Positions 1-12,553 are shown, counted from the first letter of the stretch. The stretch: 64,000 nt of DNA from Adiantum capillus-veneris (GCA_014529385.2 CM043959.1:16557309-16621308), one strand, 5' to 3'. Notes: generated by a model from the letters alone, not told the origin. A program made the numbers and translations.

Positions 1-700
1 GTCCACCAAAACAAGAAAGCGGAGTCGCTTTTCATTAAAGATCATGAAAAGCTACAAATAGCGTGAAAAGCGTCCGCAAAACAAATTTTTACAAAATCAA
101 ACCATAGCTTCTCTAGGACTTGTAGATTAAGGGTCGACGTTACTTTTTGAGAAAAAGCTCTGAAAAGTGCAAAAAACATGAAAAAGCTTAAAAAAGAATT
201 TTCCAAAACTGAACTAAACGTTCGTTTGAACTACCAGAGCATGAAATGACCTTGCTTTTCACTTTAAAACCTTACAACACTATAGAACAAGCATTCTAAA
301 CAAAATACTTGGTCATCAAAGCGAACACCTAAATTGTGACAACTACACCTCACCTTTAATTTGGCCAAAAGTTGTCAAAAGACTGAAAAAACATCAATTT
401 TTGGAGCAACTTAATAACAATGAAACATTGCCAAAAAAACTTCAATTGTTTATACTAAAGTCAAAATAGAAAGTTTTTTGAGACAAAAGAGGTGCAAATA
501 TTCTCGGAAAAAATACACAACATTTCACTAAAAAAACAATTACATCCTTGAGAGCTTACAATTGAAGACTCGAGGCTTTCAATTACAATCCTTGAACTTT
601 TTCCATCAAAATTTTTATGGTTTGCTGACGAAGATGACCAGACTTCTTCAAGCTGAAACCATAAACAAGAATTTCCACATCCTCCAAGTCTAGATTATTG
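1..700. other. AT-rich DNA, no gene seen
   Basis: AT-rich sequence with no open frame that resembles a known protein on either strand. I see no LTR, tandem repeat or terminal inverted repeat here. It may be the 3' flank of the minus-strand pseudogene that follows, or decayed repeat DNA. Confidence 0.5.
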
Positions 701-705
701 ATATG

Positions 706-2135
706 TCATTCACTATTTTCCTTTTTCTTCTTCTTAGTCACCTTGATCACCTCAGGATAGTACATACTGGTAATTACATCTTCTCCAATCTCTTTGTATC
801 GGTGAACATCAATCGAATGAATATGTTGATATTCTTCATGGATCTTAATGACTTTGGCTATCCAAAATGGACATCCACTCTCATCATTTGATGCTAACAC
901 AGTAATCATGACAACCACAGCCAACTCATTGACATTCCATTCCACATCTCTTTCTCCTGTTGTCATCTCTATGTTGTATTTCTTACACCGACATAAGCTT
1001 CTTGAGTCTCCCCGTGCACCAATTGCTCCAACTCCTATGTTAATTGAGTCCCTTGATTTTCACCCTCTACAACAATATCGTTAGGAATAAGGTTTGATTG
1101 ACGCATACTCCCAAATAATGGATCCAAGTTTATGACTTCAGCTATGTCACTTTCAAGGCCCTCAATTAACTACTTTTGATCCTCAAAAAAACTAAACCAC
1201 CACTTCATCGAACATGTTGGAAAGTATACGCGTGATGCTTGTATCGTGTCTTTGATTTCAACTAAGCACTGCAAATAATCGATGCTTTGATTCTCCTTTA
1301 GAGCTTTTGCCAATTCATTTGTTGATGCTAATAACATGCATCTAGATGGCACAATCTCGTGTTGTGGAACAAATTATATGAGTTTTAAACCATCAGTAGG
1401 ATGCCATGATTCTGTGTTTCTTACTTTTTACACCAAAGTCAAGTTTCACCATCTTTCTTTTGCATCTTGAATTGATGTTGAAAACTATGATCATTTAGTG
1501 TACAAAGTGATGTACCTAAAGCTCCACCAATGGCAAACTCACAAAAATCATATGTTCCTTTAAGAACATGTACTTCCGATTGAGGTTCGTAAGACTCTAG
1601 CAGTCCACAAATTTTAGGAATATCAAATGCACTTTTCTTTGCCAGCTTCATTGGAAAATCTATTGAACATTTGGTCATTTTTTATCATGAGTATGCCCCA
1701 TTAATTAAAAAAACCAAGTTTGACCTTCTTAAAAACCTCTTTTTCCACTAGCATGCTTAAGTAAGCTATCAACACTTAATTCTTGTTTTCCCTAGCTGTG
1801 TTGTCAAGCTGCACGTACAATGTTCCTGGTAGTTCTCCTTCCCACTCGTTCAAAATCTTTTGGATCACAGTGACTGTGAGGTTTGGATTGTTATGTAGAG
1901 TAGGTAAGTTGATGGAAACTTTGGATGTCATCACACCATTGAAGATACGTGCTCAAACCATATGTAGTTGCACAAAATTTTCTTCTTTAAGATTTTCTTC
2001 TGATCCATCCCATCAATGACCAATCCGAAGTATTGATCTTTGGTGTTCTAGAAACTTTTTCCTATTCTTTGCTAGCTTTTGTCACTCTATGCTTTGTTGT
2101 TCTAAGTGGATTTTGAGTATGAAAAGAAGCATCAC
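706..2135 (-). pseudogene. decayed HTHEDID-motif (DUF7869-like) protein
   Basis: Reading the minus strand from about 2135 down, successive frames give a recognisable but broken protein of about 450 residues. In order there are: VIDGMDQKK near 2010; LYVQLDNTARENKN near 1800 followed by a TAA; FKKVKLGF; GHTHD and then DQMFNRFS near 1680, separated by a small frameshift in an A run; a KLAKKSAFDIPKICGLLE block; a TLNDHSFQHQFKMQKKDGET block near 1440-1500; and a C-terminal CPFWIAKV block near 860. From memory of the family, the IDGMDQ, QxDN and GHTHEDID motifs mark a domain found in many eukaryotic repeat-associated proteins (DUF7869-type), possibly with an RNase H-like fold. At least four stops or frameshifts make this copy dead. 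A mobile-element origin is inferred, not shown. Confidence 0.6.
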
Positions 2136-2480
2136 GCATTTAAGAAAAATTCAAACACTTAATCTAAATGGAATTTAATAAGCAAACAAGTGAACTAATC
2201 AACCTACTCGTATACAAAACATACAAGCATCTACTTGGCAAGTACAATGCACCTATGTCAATATCAACAATGTAAAACCATGCAATTAAAAAAAAACCAA
2301 AATCATAACAAAAATCATAGAAAGTAGTGCACGTGCAATCATGGAACTCATCTCTTGGAGTAGATGTAGTTGAAGAAGTGTGGAGTTCTAACAGCATCCC
2401 TCTACAATCTACAATCATCATCTATGCTACTCAAAAATGAAAACAAGAAATACTACACCTCAAAGGGCATGTCAGTAATA
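2136..2480. other. non-coding gap
   Basis: AT-rich stretch between the pseudogene and the first sequence assigned to element E. No domain or repeat structure is recognised. Confidence 0.4.
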
Positions 2481-3009
2481 AATGGGATTATTTTGAAAAA
2501 ACACAAATAAATATCCTAGTCTAAGGTCTTTGTACCTGGATATCCATAGGGAAAAAACCCGTAGGAAAAGTCCCTCAAGTGTGAATACATGTGTGGTACA
2601 ACATGGTCAATATGCTCTAGGCTCAACTCAAAGGTCTAATGCAACTAGGAGGAATAAGAGAAATCTCTCCAAACAGTGAAATTTGCAATCTCCTAGATCT
2701 TTATCTAATGGTCATATGATGGCTAGCACCTAGCTGCATATGGATGGTAGAATTTGTGGAACAAATAATGGGTCTAGGAATTACATCATCTTGTGAGTAA
2801 TGAGTGGTCAATGAACTCTGTGGCTCAAGATCCCTCAATGACTACTAACTCTTGCCTAGCTCCAACTCAATAGGATGGTCAATGGAAATTTTAGGTGAGC
2901 TATGGCTCATGTCAATCCATGGTGTAATAGATGGTTGGCTCTTTGGTATCCAAATTTGCAATTTCCATGGTGTCTTGATGAATGTATCGCGAGCTCTCCT
3001 TACCTCTGG
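2481..3009 (-). mobile_element. element E, 3' fragment (target of A)
   Basis: Left-hand piece of an old retroelement that was split by element A. On the minus strand from 3009 down it encodes a stretch with LQIWIPKSQPSITPW, the same W-x-P-K motif found in the basic proteins of A and B, and the frame stops near 2845. The other half lies right of A (50440-51190), where the same strand carries RQIWVPRP. Downstream, 2540-2580 contains a GGGAAAAAACCCG block that recurs inside B at about 14466, in the same position relative to the W-x-P-K frame. No LTR of E could be delimited. Confidence 0.45.
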
Positions 3010-3922
3010 TGTTTGCGGGTCGCCGCGACGGACGTCCATAGCATAGCTCTCAAGCATCAACATATTTATCAATACAAGGGAAGCGACTTGGATGAGGCAT
3101 GGAAACTCACTAGGGTGTCAATCCTAATGAAGTGAACTCGAAGAGATGCAACTAATAACTCTACAACTAAATCAAACACACTAAAGCCAAGTAATCTGCC
3201 TACGTCCTTCTACACAGCTCTACAGTCATCACGCCCGTTTACCATGCAAATCATATCGGAATCGCACGAAACTTGAAGGGAAGCTACAAGGGACTATCAG
3301 GAACATATGCTATCACTGTCACAACATTCTGGAGAGGTACAAAGATCACGATCGTTCGTCCCAAAGTCAACAAAAACAGCAAACAGGTGATCCTAATGGC
3401 TCATTTTAGTGTCCCTAAAGCCCCTCCTAGGGTCAAAACAACATAAAACACGCATATAGACACTCAAAACAGCGATTTAAGGCCTCAAACTCGTAGTTGA
3501 AAACCTACACCGAATCTTGAATGATTACACTTGAATGGAAGAGCAAGGTAAGAGGAACACAATGCAATGAACAAATCTGAATTTGGATTACCGTAGCCAC
3601 AATGGCGAAGATTACAAGTTGGAGTAGGAAGGAGCTCTCAAATGTACGATGTCTTCTCAGTTTTTCATCAAAAAGATCATGTTCAAACTTACAAAAAAAT
3701 GACCTTTATAGTTTAGGTCATTACAAATGGCTTGTCCGGCCAAAAGCTCCTAAACTTCTAGCTGGCTCTCTAATATACAATTGCTCCCAGAAGAATAATC
3801 ATAAATCCTTTGACAAGTTCTCGGCTTAGAGATGCTTCCTTACAAAATAATTTTACAAAGGTTTCTCATAAAAATATGATCCTTTTCTGGAAACGGCCGC
3901 TTGTCGCTTTGTCCGCCAAACA
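3010..3922 (-). repeat. 3' LTR of element A
   Basis: This 913-bp repeat runs from TG to CA on the plus strand and has exactly the same length as 49527-50439. It lies next to a PPT, so it is the downstream LTR of a minus-strand element. Its sequence holds a degenerate form of the A palindrome (GGTACAAAGATCACGATCG at about 3336). A 75-codon frame at 3602-3829 is present in both LTRs, but only because the LTRs are copies of each other. Confidence 0.93.
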
Positions 3923-3937
3923 CTCCCCCCTTCCTTA
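3923..3937 (-). other. polypurine tract of element A
   Basis: On the minus strand the purine run TAAGGAAGGGGGGAG sits directly upstream of the 3' LTR. This is the expected primer site for plus-strand DNA synthesis. Element B has a very similar tract. Confidence 0.85.
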
Positions 3938-3960
3938 TCCTTGCACGCCCTCGTGCATGT

Positions 3961-6419
3961 TCAGTGCTTTGGCCATTGATGTGGCTCCAATGAAGCAAGT
4001 GTTGCTGAAAAGCTTCTTGTTCGAAGGACAGCTTCCAAGGCTTCTTGATGCTGTCTGAATGGATTTTCACTTAATGTGTGTTGGTATACTACGTACTGTG
4101 CCTTGAGGTCCTTCGCCATAGGATGGAAAATCCTTGAGTCAATTTCGAAGAATCCTGTGACGAAGGCCTCTTCGAATGTCTGCAAGTAGTGTGAGGGCAT
4201 GTACATTAGCATGGAGTACATTGCCATCAAAATGTGTCGTGGCGGTGAATCCTGGAGATTCCAGCAGATCCCTTTGTGTCCTTCCAGATTCCACGAATGA
4301 TTGTCGCCTTCAGTGTCTTTAAACACTTGGATGCACGTGACGATCATCCGGGCTATCTTTACTAGCATTTGACACGCCACGTCGGGGACATCGCGCAGCA
4401 AGATGGCTGTCGAATTCAGTGTGTTGATCATGTAGGCTACTGTAGGGGGCTGCTGCGCTGTCAAGACCGGGTAATTCAGTTTTTGCGGCCTTGAGCCTTT
4501 CCATGTGGCGAAATCCTTCCAAGTGCGTATTCTAGGGACTGGGCAGAAAGTAGGATCTATTTGTATATGTTGAGGAGCATTGTGGTAGTTAGTTAGATCC
4601 TGTGGCCGTTTGTCCAACCACTTCTGCCTCCACTTTGGGTGGTCGTCGACAAGCATCTGGGCTTCTTGCGCTGTTAGAGCAATGCCTTCGTAAACCCCAT
4701 CTTTGTTTCGTGGCAGGGCTGGCCGCATCTTTTCCTTCCACAGAATTGCTACATGGCATAGCAGAGGAAATGGGAGGTACTCATGGCCAAACCCTTCCAC
4801 CTGCTCTTCTGGCTGTAAGTAGGCCAGGGCCGCTGATTCCATTATCTTCTTTTCATAGAGCATGTACTCCTTTGCTGGCCCCTCTGGCATGTCCTTAATG
4901 CTCTCATTGAGCTCATCTCTAATATCTAGATCTGGCTCAACAAATTCATGCTCCTGTTGCCCTTGGTGTGATGTTTCAGGCAAATCAGGCATTTGTTGTC
5001 CGGGCAGCAGTTGTGGTTGACTTTGGGCTTTGTCTGCTCTGATTTGTTGTTGAAAAATCAGATCTTCTTCTTCCTTTAGCGGCGTGTCACCGATCTGCTT
5101 CTGAGTCTCTAATTCGGCGCTTGCTTGAGCAAGTTGCTGCTCCAGTTCTTTTATCTTTCGCTCATTTGCCGCCGTCTGGGCCACCATTCCTGATACGAGC
5201 AGCTGTCTTTGAAGCTTTTCTTGCTCTAGCTCCGATTTCAGTGCCGCTATAGTGTTCACTGCTGTGGCATTGTCAAATGTGGAGACCAATGCTCCAGCAG
5301 GTTCCTGATTCGCCATCAAGGTTGTCAGAGTTCTTTTGACAGTGTTGTATGAACTGTTAAGTCTCTGAAATCTTGCGCTCTCGTAAGCAAGTTGCTCCGT
5401 TGCTTTCTGTACTCTTGCCGTCAACTCTTGGCATTCCTTTTCTTTGGCGGTCAAACCTGTCCTGACGTCCATCATATCTCTGATCAGAGACTGAGCCTGC
5501 TGTCGCTCAAGGTCTCTTTCCTCCGTTGTGAGTTCTAGTCGCGCCCTCAGGGTCTCTAACTCCTCTTGCCCAGATGCTTGCTTTTGTTGGGCCTCCTGTA
5601 CCTGCCTTTCCTTTTCAGTCAGCACCACGTGCTGGCACTGGAATTGTCTTTCTAATTCCTTTAAAGTTTGCTTGTAATCAAAACCAGCAATGGCCTGGTA
5701 GGCTTCGTGGTATCCGATTGCTTCTGTAGGAAGTACAAACCCCTTTTGCGAGGTTGAAGGAGGAGGAGGTGGCGGTTTTTTGTTTGATGGAGAAGGGGGA
5801 GGAGGAGGAGATTTTGGAGAGGGAGGAGGTGGTGATTTGGGCGAGGGAGGAGGTGAGCTTGCTTCTTCTCGTACGTGCCTCTTTTTGGAAGCATCTTCCA
5901 CTCATTGCGAAGCAGATGCTTCCGCTTTTCTTTTCTTTAAAATCTTGATGATTCTTTGGCGGGTCAGATCTGCCGCCCGTCACGCTTCCACATTCCTCTC
6001 TCTTTGAATCTTCTTTAGCTGCTCTGCTTGGTTTGTTTCATCAGCTGCATCTTTCTCCTTTGTTTCTTCAGTGGACTGCGAAGAAATGTCCACTTCTGCA
6101 GCCTTTTGCTCTGCTTCTAACCTTTGGCTTTCAGCCCGTATGCGAGTTGCATTTTCTATTCTTTCTTGCCTTTCCTTCTCGAATCTTCTTTTTTGTGTTT
6201 GTTGTGTTGCAGTAGCTCTTGCTTGTATGTCAGCCCGTAACTTGGTTCTCCTTTCCTCGACTCTTTGTTGGGCTTCTGCATATGCTTTTTGAAGGTCCGA
6301 CTGCGGTACTGCACTTCTCTCCCTCCTTTTTCTCTCGAGCGGCTTTGTGGAGTCTTCCTCCTCGCTTTCTTCAAACTCCGATGGCCCTTTGTCTTTCGAC
6401 TCTTGAGATTTTCCTTCTT
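3961..6419 (-). pseudogene. element A 3' ORF, C-terminal two thirds (proline-rich, coiled coil)
   Basis: This continues the frame that begins at 30948 and was cut by insertion of C at the TTCTT site. Joined across one copy of the TSD, the two parts make exactly 1,127 codons, and I followed the frame across the junction. The first part is rich in K, E, Q and R (helical). Two in-frame TGA codons follow (5980-5982 and 5902-5904), both explainable by C-to-T change. From 5901 the frame is open for 646 codons: a PPPSP-rich block at about residues 15-50, a long Q/E/L-rich coiled coil at about residues 70-270, and a globular tail with many W, F and Y. The stop at 3961 lies 38 bp from the 3' LTR. I recognise no enzyme motif. 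It sits where env-like or accessory ORFs lie in large plant elements, but I see no signal peptide or clear membrane segment. Confidence 0.7.
6415..6419. repeat. TSD of element C, left copy (TTCTT)
   Basis: TTCTT directly precedes the left LTR of C, and TTCTT directly follows the right LTR at 30022-30026. It is a perfect 5-bp duplication inside the 3' ORF of A. Confidence 0.93.
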
Positions 6420-9400
6420 TGTAAGGGTTCCCATCCCCGCTGACACCAAAAGCGGAATGGTACCATTGACAGGTCTCTAGGCCTACTAAAGTTAAAGTCT
6501 TTAAACAAGAAAAATTCCAGGGAATTCACCCTTACCATTGGCAATGGTTTAGGTTTATAGCCCTAGAAGAGACCCAGTCCTGTCTCGCAGTGGAAACGGG
6601 ACCCTATAAAAAAATTCCGGCCCTATATCTTCATCCTTTAGATTAAGGTTTCCTTAGCCAATGCTTTTTTCCCCCTAGCATATGTGAGGGCACAGCCGCT
6701 GGTGGATTCTTCGTCCAAGTGAAGAAGTTTCTAAACGTTTTAGTGCGCGGGAATGGATAGTTACCTGACTAATCAGGTCCACCCGTCCATGATTGACAAC
6801 TTTAGTCAATCCCCACTTACCACCCCGCACTCACACATGATTCTATTGTTGTTTAATTACTACCACATTCTTTCCATAATTAAAACAATGATTCCTTTTT
6901 AACTTTTCAAAACTGCATTTCCTTAAGAAAACCTTTGAAAACAGTATTGAAGACATTCTTTCAGAAAACAAACATCTTTAAACTTAAGACAAAGTACTGT
7001 CATTTTAAAGTATCACTGAACAATACTAACTTGTCTCAAGACCACCTATACAAGGGTGAAAAACGGCACCCATTCCTTATTTATATAGGCGGGGTGAAAA
7101 AGTCTTCACCCAAAGTCCGAGCGCCCATACGCCAAAACCAGTTGCCCATACAACCGGGCGGTTCCTCTAGGATAAACTTAAAAGTACTATCCATAAACAT
7201 AAACAAGCACGGGGTAAAGACTCCACACGTGCCGAGCTAACCGACTCCTCCATGATGGTATCTTCATCATTACTCATTACCTGGAGTAAAATATTTCCAA
7301 GGAATCATAGGTGTCTTGAGACAAGCTGTCTTAAGGATGGTCAAACATTTCTTTCCTAGGTCAATTAGTCATAACCCAATGATTCCTTTCCTAGTTACAA
7401 TCATTGCTCGTGGGTTTCGTGGAAGTTACCTTCCAATTTTTTTTTTCCTTCCTAACCTTACGTATGCAATGCTTAACTTAAAATAAACTCTAAAAGATAT
7501 TAATGACATAATAGAAATCCACATGGGACTGATCGTCCATGTACTGTGGGGCAGGTGCCCGTAGACTCTCCTCTGTTGGCCTATGGCTAGGCCTTGCTTC
7601 ATGGTCATTAGTTGCTTTGTTGCACTTGTTACTAACATCTTCTTCTTCAGTCAAAGGATTCCCCCTGGTTCTCTTGGGAGCCATTTCGGCAGCCTTATAA
7701 AAAGACTTAATCCATTAGAAGATTAATTTTATAACCTTTATTTTCCTTGTTTACCCAAAAATAAGGATTTTTGGAATAAGTAGGGATCTTTAATAGTCGA
7801 TTTGATAGGTTACTCAACCTGTAACTTAGTTAGGCTATAAGTAATTTTTCTTCCCAACCTTTAATAAGGATTCTGGACCTCGGTTATTTATTTGGCAATT
7901 AGATAAACTTATTTCCTAATTTTCCTTGTCCATTATATACAAAAATCGATTACTTTTAACCAAAATACGTACCTAAACTATTTATCTAAGTTTAGGATAA
8001 TTATCATAGATTCCTCAAGGTATATCCCTTCTCTGGCATTGATATCAAAGGTTTTCGGTTTACTTTACTATATTTCCCTTTTTATTTATCCCAAAAATTA
8101 GAGTAATTTTATTGGGATATATAGTTAAACTAATTTTCTAATGGTAGAATAATTACCACAGGTTCCCTAAGGTCTAATAAACCTTTGATAAATATCTCAA
8201 TTCAATTTAAATCTATTTGTTAATTTTCCCAATTTAATTTGTCTAAAAAACAGAGTTTTTTTACTAAAATAATTAGCTAGATTAATTATCTGAGCTTTCC
8301 CTAATTATCACGGGTTGTTGAACACCGAATTAACCACTGATAATTATATCACAGCATTTGAAATCCATCTACTACTTTCCCCTATTTAAATTTTTCAAAA
8401 AACAAAGTATTTTTGCTAAAGTAATTAGCTAGATTAATTTTCTGAGCTTCTTCTAATCATGGGTTCTTGAACACCTAATTAACCACTGATAATTATATCA
8501 CAGCATTTGAAATCCATCTACTAATTTTCCCTATTTAAATTGCTCAAAAAACAGAGTATTTCATCTAAAGTAATTAGCTAGATTAATTTTCTGAGCTTCT
8601 CCTAACTATAACGGGTTCTTGAACACCTATTTAACCATTGATAATTATATCATAGCATTTGAAATCCATATGCTAATTTCCCTATTTAAATTGCTAAAAA
8701 AACAGAGTATTTCTGCAAAAGTAATTAGCTAGATTAATTTTCTGAGCTTCTCCTAATTGTCACGGGTTCTTGAACTCCTAAATAATCACTGATAATTATA
8801 TCATAGCATTTGAAATCCATCTACTAATTTTTCCTATTTAAATTGCTCAAAAAATAGAGTATTTCTTCTAAAGTAATTAGCTAGATTAGTTTTCTGAGCT
8901 TCTCCTAATTATCACGGGTTCTTGAACACCTAATTAACCATTGATAATTATATCAAAACATTTGAAATCCATCTACTAAACTCCCCTATTTAAATTGCTC
9001 AAAAAACAGAGTAATTATGCCTAATTAATTAGAAAAACTATTCAGAAAATTATAGGATAATTTTCCTAGATTAATTACTGGCTAATACATCTTTGATAAT
9101 TACTTAAACTTTATATAATCTTAATTAATATATTTACCATGAATTCATGGTTAATTTGACTAATTTCAGTCCGAATATGATAGGATAATTAATTAGCTTA
9201 GTATTACTAAGATTAATTATAATAATCAGCATAGCTTAATTAATTAAGAGAGGTTTTATGAGTATACATAGGCCTAATCTTTGATTTATTAACAAATATC
9301 TTAATCTAACCTTGCTAATTAAGAAGGATTAGGCTAATATCGTTAGGGTTAATCAATTAGAGATTAAACTCTAATGATTTCTGTGTAGTGTTCTCCCTAG

Positions 9401-9937
9401 ATGAGAGAGAAAGTATCAAGGCTCCGAGTCTGAGAAATTATGAAGAGAAAAGGCCTTTTATAGCTTTTTCTGGGCACCTGGCAGTTTTTGGCAGTTTTCC
9501 CACCTTCCAAGCAGCCCCCCAGCTTGCATTTTGCGCCATTTTCAGCTATCATTGTTCTTGGCAAGTTTCCCCAGCTTCCACACTCCCCCCATACCTTCCA
9601 GAATTTTCTTGGTTGATTTTTGCAGATCCTTAATGATGAAAATTGGAATTTTCTAGCTAATTCTAGAACCTTAGTGTAAAGAGTCTTTGCTAATGATTAA
9701 TATTAGAACCATCCAATTTTTGTTACTAATTGAATTTCTATTGTAATTTTCCAGGACCCGTAACTGTTTCAGTTTTTATCAGATTCAGATTCTGAAAATT
9801 TTTAAACATAGTAAAGCTCTGCTTATGATTCCAAAAATACCAAAATTAATAGTGTTTGGAATCCTTCAATAGTGTTTTTTATTAAGTTTTGCAAGTTTTT
9901 TTCAATTTTTAAGGTTTCGGAAACTGAAAACCTTACA
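6420..9937 (-). repeat. 3' LTR of element C (3,518 bp)
   Basis: Long LTR beginning TGTAAGGGTT and ending CCTTACA, repeated at 26541-30021 with many substitutions and small indels. The middle is very AT-rich and carries about five tandem copies of a roughly 150-bp unit. Frames at 6935-7240 and 7426-7684 recur in the other LTR but show no protein-like features. Confidence 0.93.
8230..9015. repeat. about 150-bp tandem repeat within left LTR of C
   Basis: Five to six copies of a unit with AATTAGCTAGATTAATTT, TTCTGAGCTTCTCCTAA and GATAATTATATCA blocks. The phrase ACAGAGTATTT or close variants recurs near 8238, 8404, 8551, 8701, 8851 and 9004, giving a period of about 150 bp. Confidence 0.85.
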
Positions 9938-9953
9938 ATCACCCCAACTTAAG
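9938..9953 (-). other. polypurine-rich tract of element C
   Basis: On the minus strand AAGTTGGGGTGAT lies directly before the LTR start TGTAAGG. This is the expected place for the PPT, although two pyrimidines interrupt it. Confidence 0.65.
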
Positions 9954-10017
9954 GATTTGAGATGACCTCATCTCAACCGAAATTGGAAAAATCCTTGTGA
10001 AGGGATACTTCATCCTC

Positions 10018-11135
10018 CTAGGTGGCGTCCTCGGTAGGGTAGTCTTTCCATTTGACCAAATATTCTCTGATAACCCTGTTTCTCAGACTCCTTTCCCTAG
10101 TGTCGAGAATACAATCTGGTTGGAGTTCAAGAATTCCTTGCTTCTGCATCACAATTTGTTTGTCATCTAGAGTATGATTTGGATTTGGGATGTAAGGTTT
10201 TAGAAGACTAATATGGAATACATTATGGACCTTGAGGTGCTCATGCAATTTTATTTTATTAGCTTGATCACTGATTACTTTAATCACGTCATATGGTCCA
10301 CAATATCTGGGGCTTAGTTTTTTGTATTGTCCCAAGGATAGATTGCTTCTTTTTGGCCGAACCCTTAGGAATACTTTATCTCCTTGTTTGAAAACCCGAT
10401 TAGACCTCTTTTGATTAGCATACTGTTTTTGGAGATCTTTGGCTGCGTGAATGTCTTGCCTTATGGCTTTGGTTTGGGCATCCATCTCCTCCAGCATTTG
10501 CTTTGAAGCTTCTACTCTTGTACTAGGGTCAGAAAAATTTAGGGCTGATATACACTCATGCCCATAAAGAGCATTGAATGGTGACATCCCAATGCTTTGA
10601 TGAAAGGAAGAGTTATAGGCAAATTCCACCAAAGGAGAAATTGGATCCATTTCCGGGGTTCCCTACCACAATAGGCTCTAAGGATGTCTTCAATAACTTG
10701 GTTTACTCTTTCTGTCTGGCCGTCTGTTTGGGGGTGATAGGATGTACTGAAACATAGATGAGTACCTAAGGATTCAAACAAAGCTTTCCAGAATTTTAAA
10801 GTGAATTTTGCATCTCTATCACTGACTATTCTCTTAGGAAGCCCGTGTAATATGAAGATCTCTTTGATAAAGAGACGGCTTATGTCTGATGCAGTGTAAG
10901 TTGTTTTTACAGGCATCAAGTGGGAGACTTTAGTCAACATATCTACTACCACCATAATGGAGTTGTAACCCCCTTGAACAGTGGGAAGGACTGTTACAAA
11001 GTCCATGCTAATGAGTTCCCACTTTATTTGAGGAATGTCCAGAGGTTGAAGTTTTCCTGGCGTCATTATTCGTTTAGCCTTAATCCTTTGACAGGAAAGA
11101 CATTGTCTGATGTAATGGAGTATATCTCCCTTCAT
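10018..11135 (-). pseudogene. element C integrase with chromodomain
   Basis: Two overlapping frames (11135-10539 and 10650-10018) together encode the integrase. QCLSCQRIKAKR is the end of the H2C2 zinc finger. The catalytic triad lies in SMDFVTVLP, IVSDRDAKF and YHPQTDGQTERVNQ. The C-terminal part has GDKVFLRVRP and the HNVFHISLLKPYIPN block, followed by a chromodomain ending REYLVKWKDYPTEDAT. The next codon, expected to be the chromodomain tryptophan, is TAG (10018-10020), and EDEVSLHK follows it in frame. Chromodomains in this position help target integration to chromatin. A frameshift near 10600 also breaks the gene. Confidence 0.9.
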
Positions 11136-11239
11136 TCCTGGCTAGAAATAGCTTTTTCTTATGGCATTAAGGGTCTTTGTATACCCAGGATGGCTGGCAA
11201 TTGCTGGAGCGTTATGTCCTTCATAAAGGATTAACTCCT

Positions 11240-12553
11240 TTAATGTTGGATTTTTAGGAATGTAAAGCCGAAGAGAAGCCCCTCCTCAAGTGAATAATCC
11301 TTGATTCCGTCTTTCTCTTTCTCTTTTAGGTCCTGTTGATTGATAACCTGTAGAAGTTTTTGATAATCCTTATCTTCCAGGGAAGCTTCCTTAACCTTGT
11401 TGAGGATTGGATTGTCAATTGTGGAAATAGCCCCAAGAAAAACCTTACGGCTAAGAGCGTCAGCAACCACAATTCTGTTTCCTTGGTTTATATTTTATCT
11501 CAAAGTCATATTCTTGTAAGAGTTCTATCCATCTTCTTTGCCTCATGTTGAGTGTTGCTTGGGAGAAAATCCATTTTAAACTCTGATGATCGGTGATCAA
11601 TTGGAACTTTCCTCCTAGAAGATAGTGCCTCCAGAGTTTTAGAGCATGGAAGACAGCTAGAAGCTCCAGATCATGAGTTGGATAATTCAGCTCGTGGATT
11701 CTTAATTTTCGTGAAGTAAAGGCAACTGGTCTTCCTTCTTGGTTTAAACTCCTCCTATAGCAAGACCGCTGGCATCTGTTACTACTTCAAACTCTTGAGT
11801 GAAGTCAAGAAGTTTGAGTACAGGAGCTGATGTGAGATTTTGTTTTAATTTGAAGAAACAATCCTCCTGTTCTTTTCCCCATGTAAGTTTGGCTGTCTTT
11901 TTAAGTAGCTGCGTCAAGGGTGCGGCAATAACTGCATAATCTTTGACGAAGATTATATACCATCCTATAATTACTGAAATTCCTTTAGGGTTTATTATAA
12001 AACCAAGATAACTAACTTCTGGTGTGGAAAACACACATTTACTCATCTTAGCATATAACTGATGTTGGCGTAGAAGATGGAGTACTTTACGTACAAAGGG
12101 CATCACTATGAATTCATAATGCCCATACCGGGTGTTGAAAGCAGTTTTGTAAATATCTGCCTCCTTAATCCGGATTTGGTGGTAACCTGATCTGAGATCA
12201 ATTTTTGTGAATACCTTGGCTCCATGTAACCTATCAAGCAATTCATCGATGCGAGGAATGGGGTACTTATTCTTTACTGATACCTAGTTAAGCCCCCTAT
12301 AATCAATGCAGAGACGTAAGGATCCGTCCTTCTTCTTTTGGAATAGAACAGGTGCTCCCCAAGGTGAAATGCTTGGTCTTATGAATCCTTGCTCAATAAG
12401 CTGACGAAGGTGTTCTTTTAATTCAATAGCTTCAGGGAGGGACATTTTGTAGGGTCTTTTTGAAATTGGTTCACTACCTGGAAAGGTTTCAATTTCGTGG
12501 TCTATATCTCTGGGAGGAGGTAAATTCGAAAGATCTTCCAAAAATATATCCAA
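11240..12553 (-). pseudogene. element C reverse transcriptase and RNase H
   Basis: The RT begins near 12553 with [15 protein letters not shown], then [15 protein letters not shown] and LCIDYRGLN, followed by a [18 protein letters not shown] and [10 protein letters not shown] follow. The next residues are [10 protein letters not shown], so about 45 residues including the YxDD catalytic motif are deleted. A second deletion removes the segment after [10 protein letters not shown]. RNase H is seen in [13 protein letters not shown] and, further down, a TDHQSLKWIF block. The frame at 11470-11240 starts MVADALSRK, the usual end of RNase H. This pol cannot be active. Confidence 0.88.

Noticed and set aside
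3602-3829. 75-codon frame repeated at 50119-50346
   Set aside because: Same reason, in the LTRs of A.
6935-7684. Frames of 64-101 codons repeated at 27032-27781
   Set aside because: They recur only because they lie in the two LTRs of C; codon use and composition show no protein character.
9138-9151. CCATGAATTCATGG palindrome in the LTR of C
   Set aside because: Single short palindrome in very AT-rich DNA, once per LTR; expected by chance.
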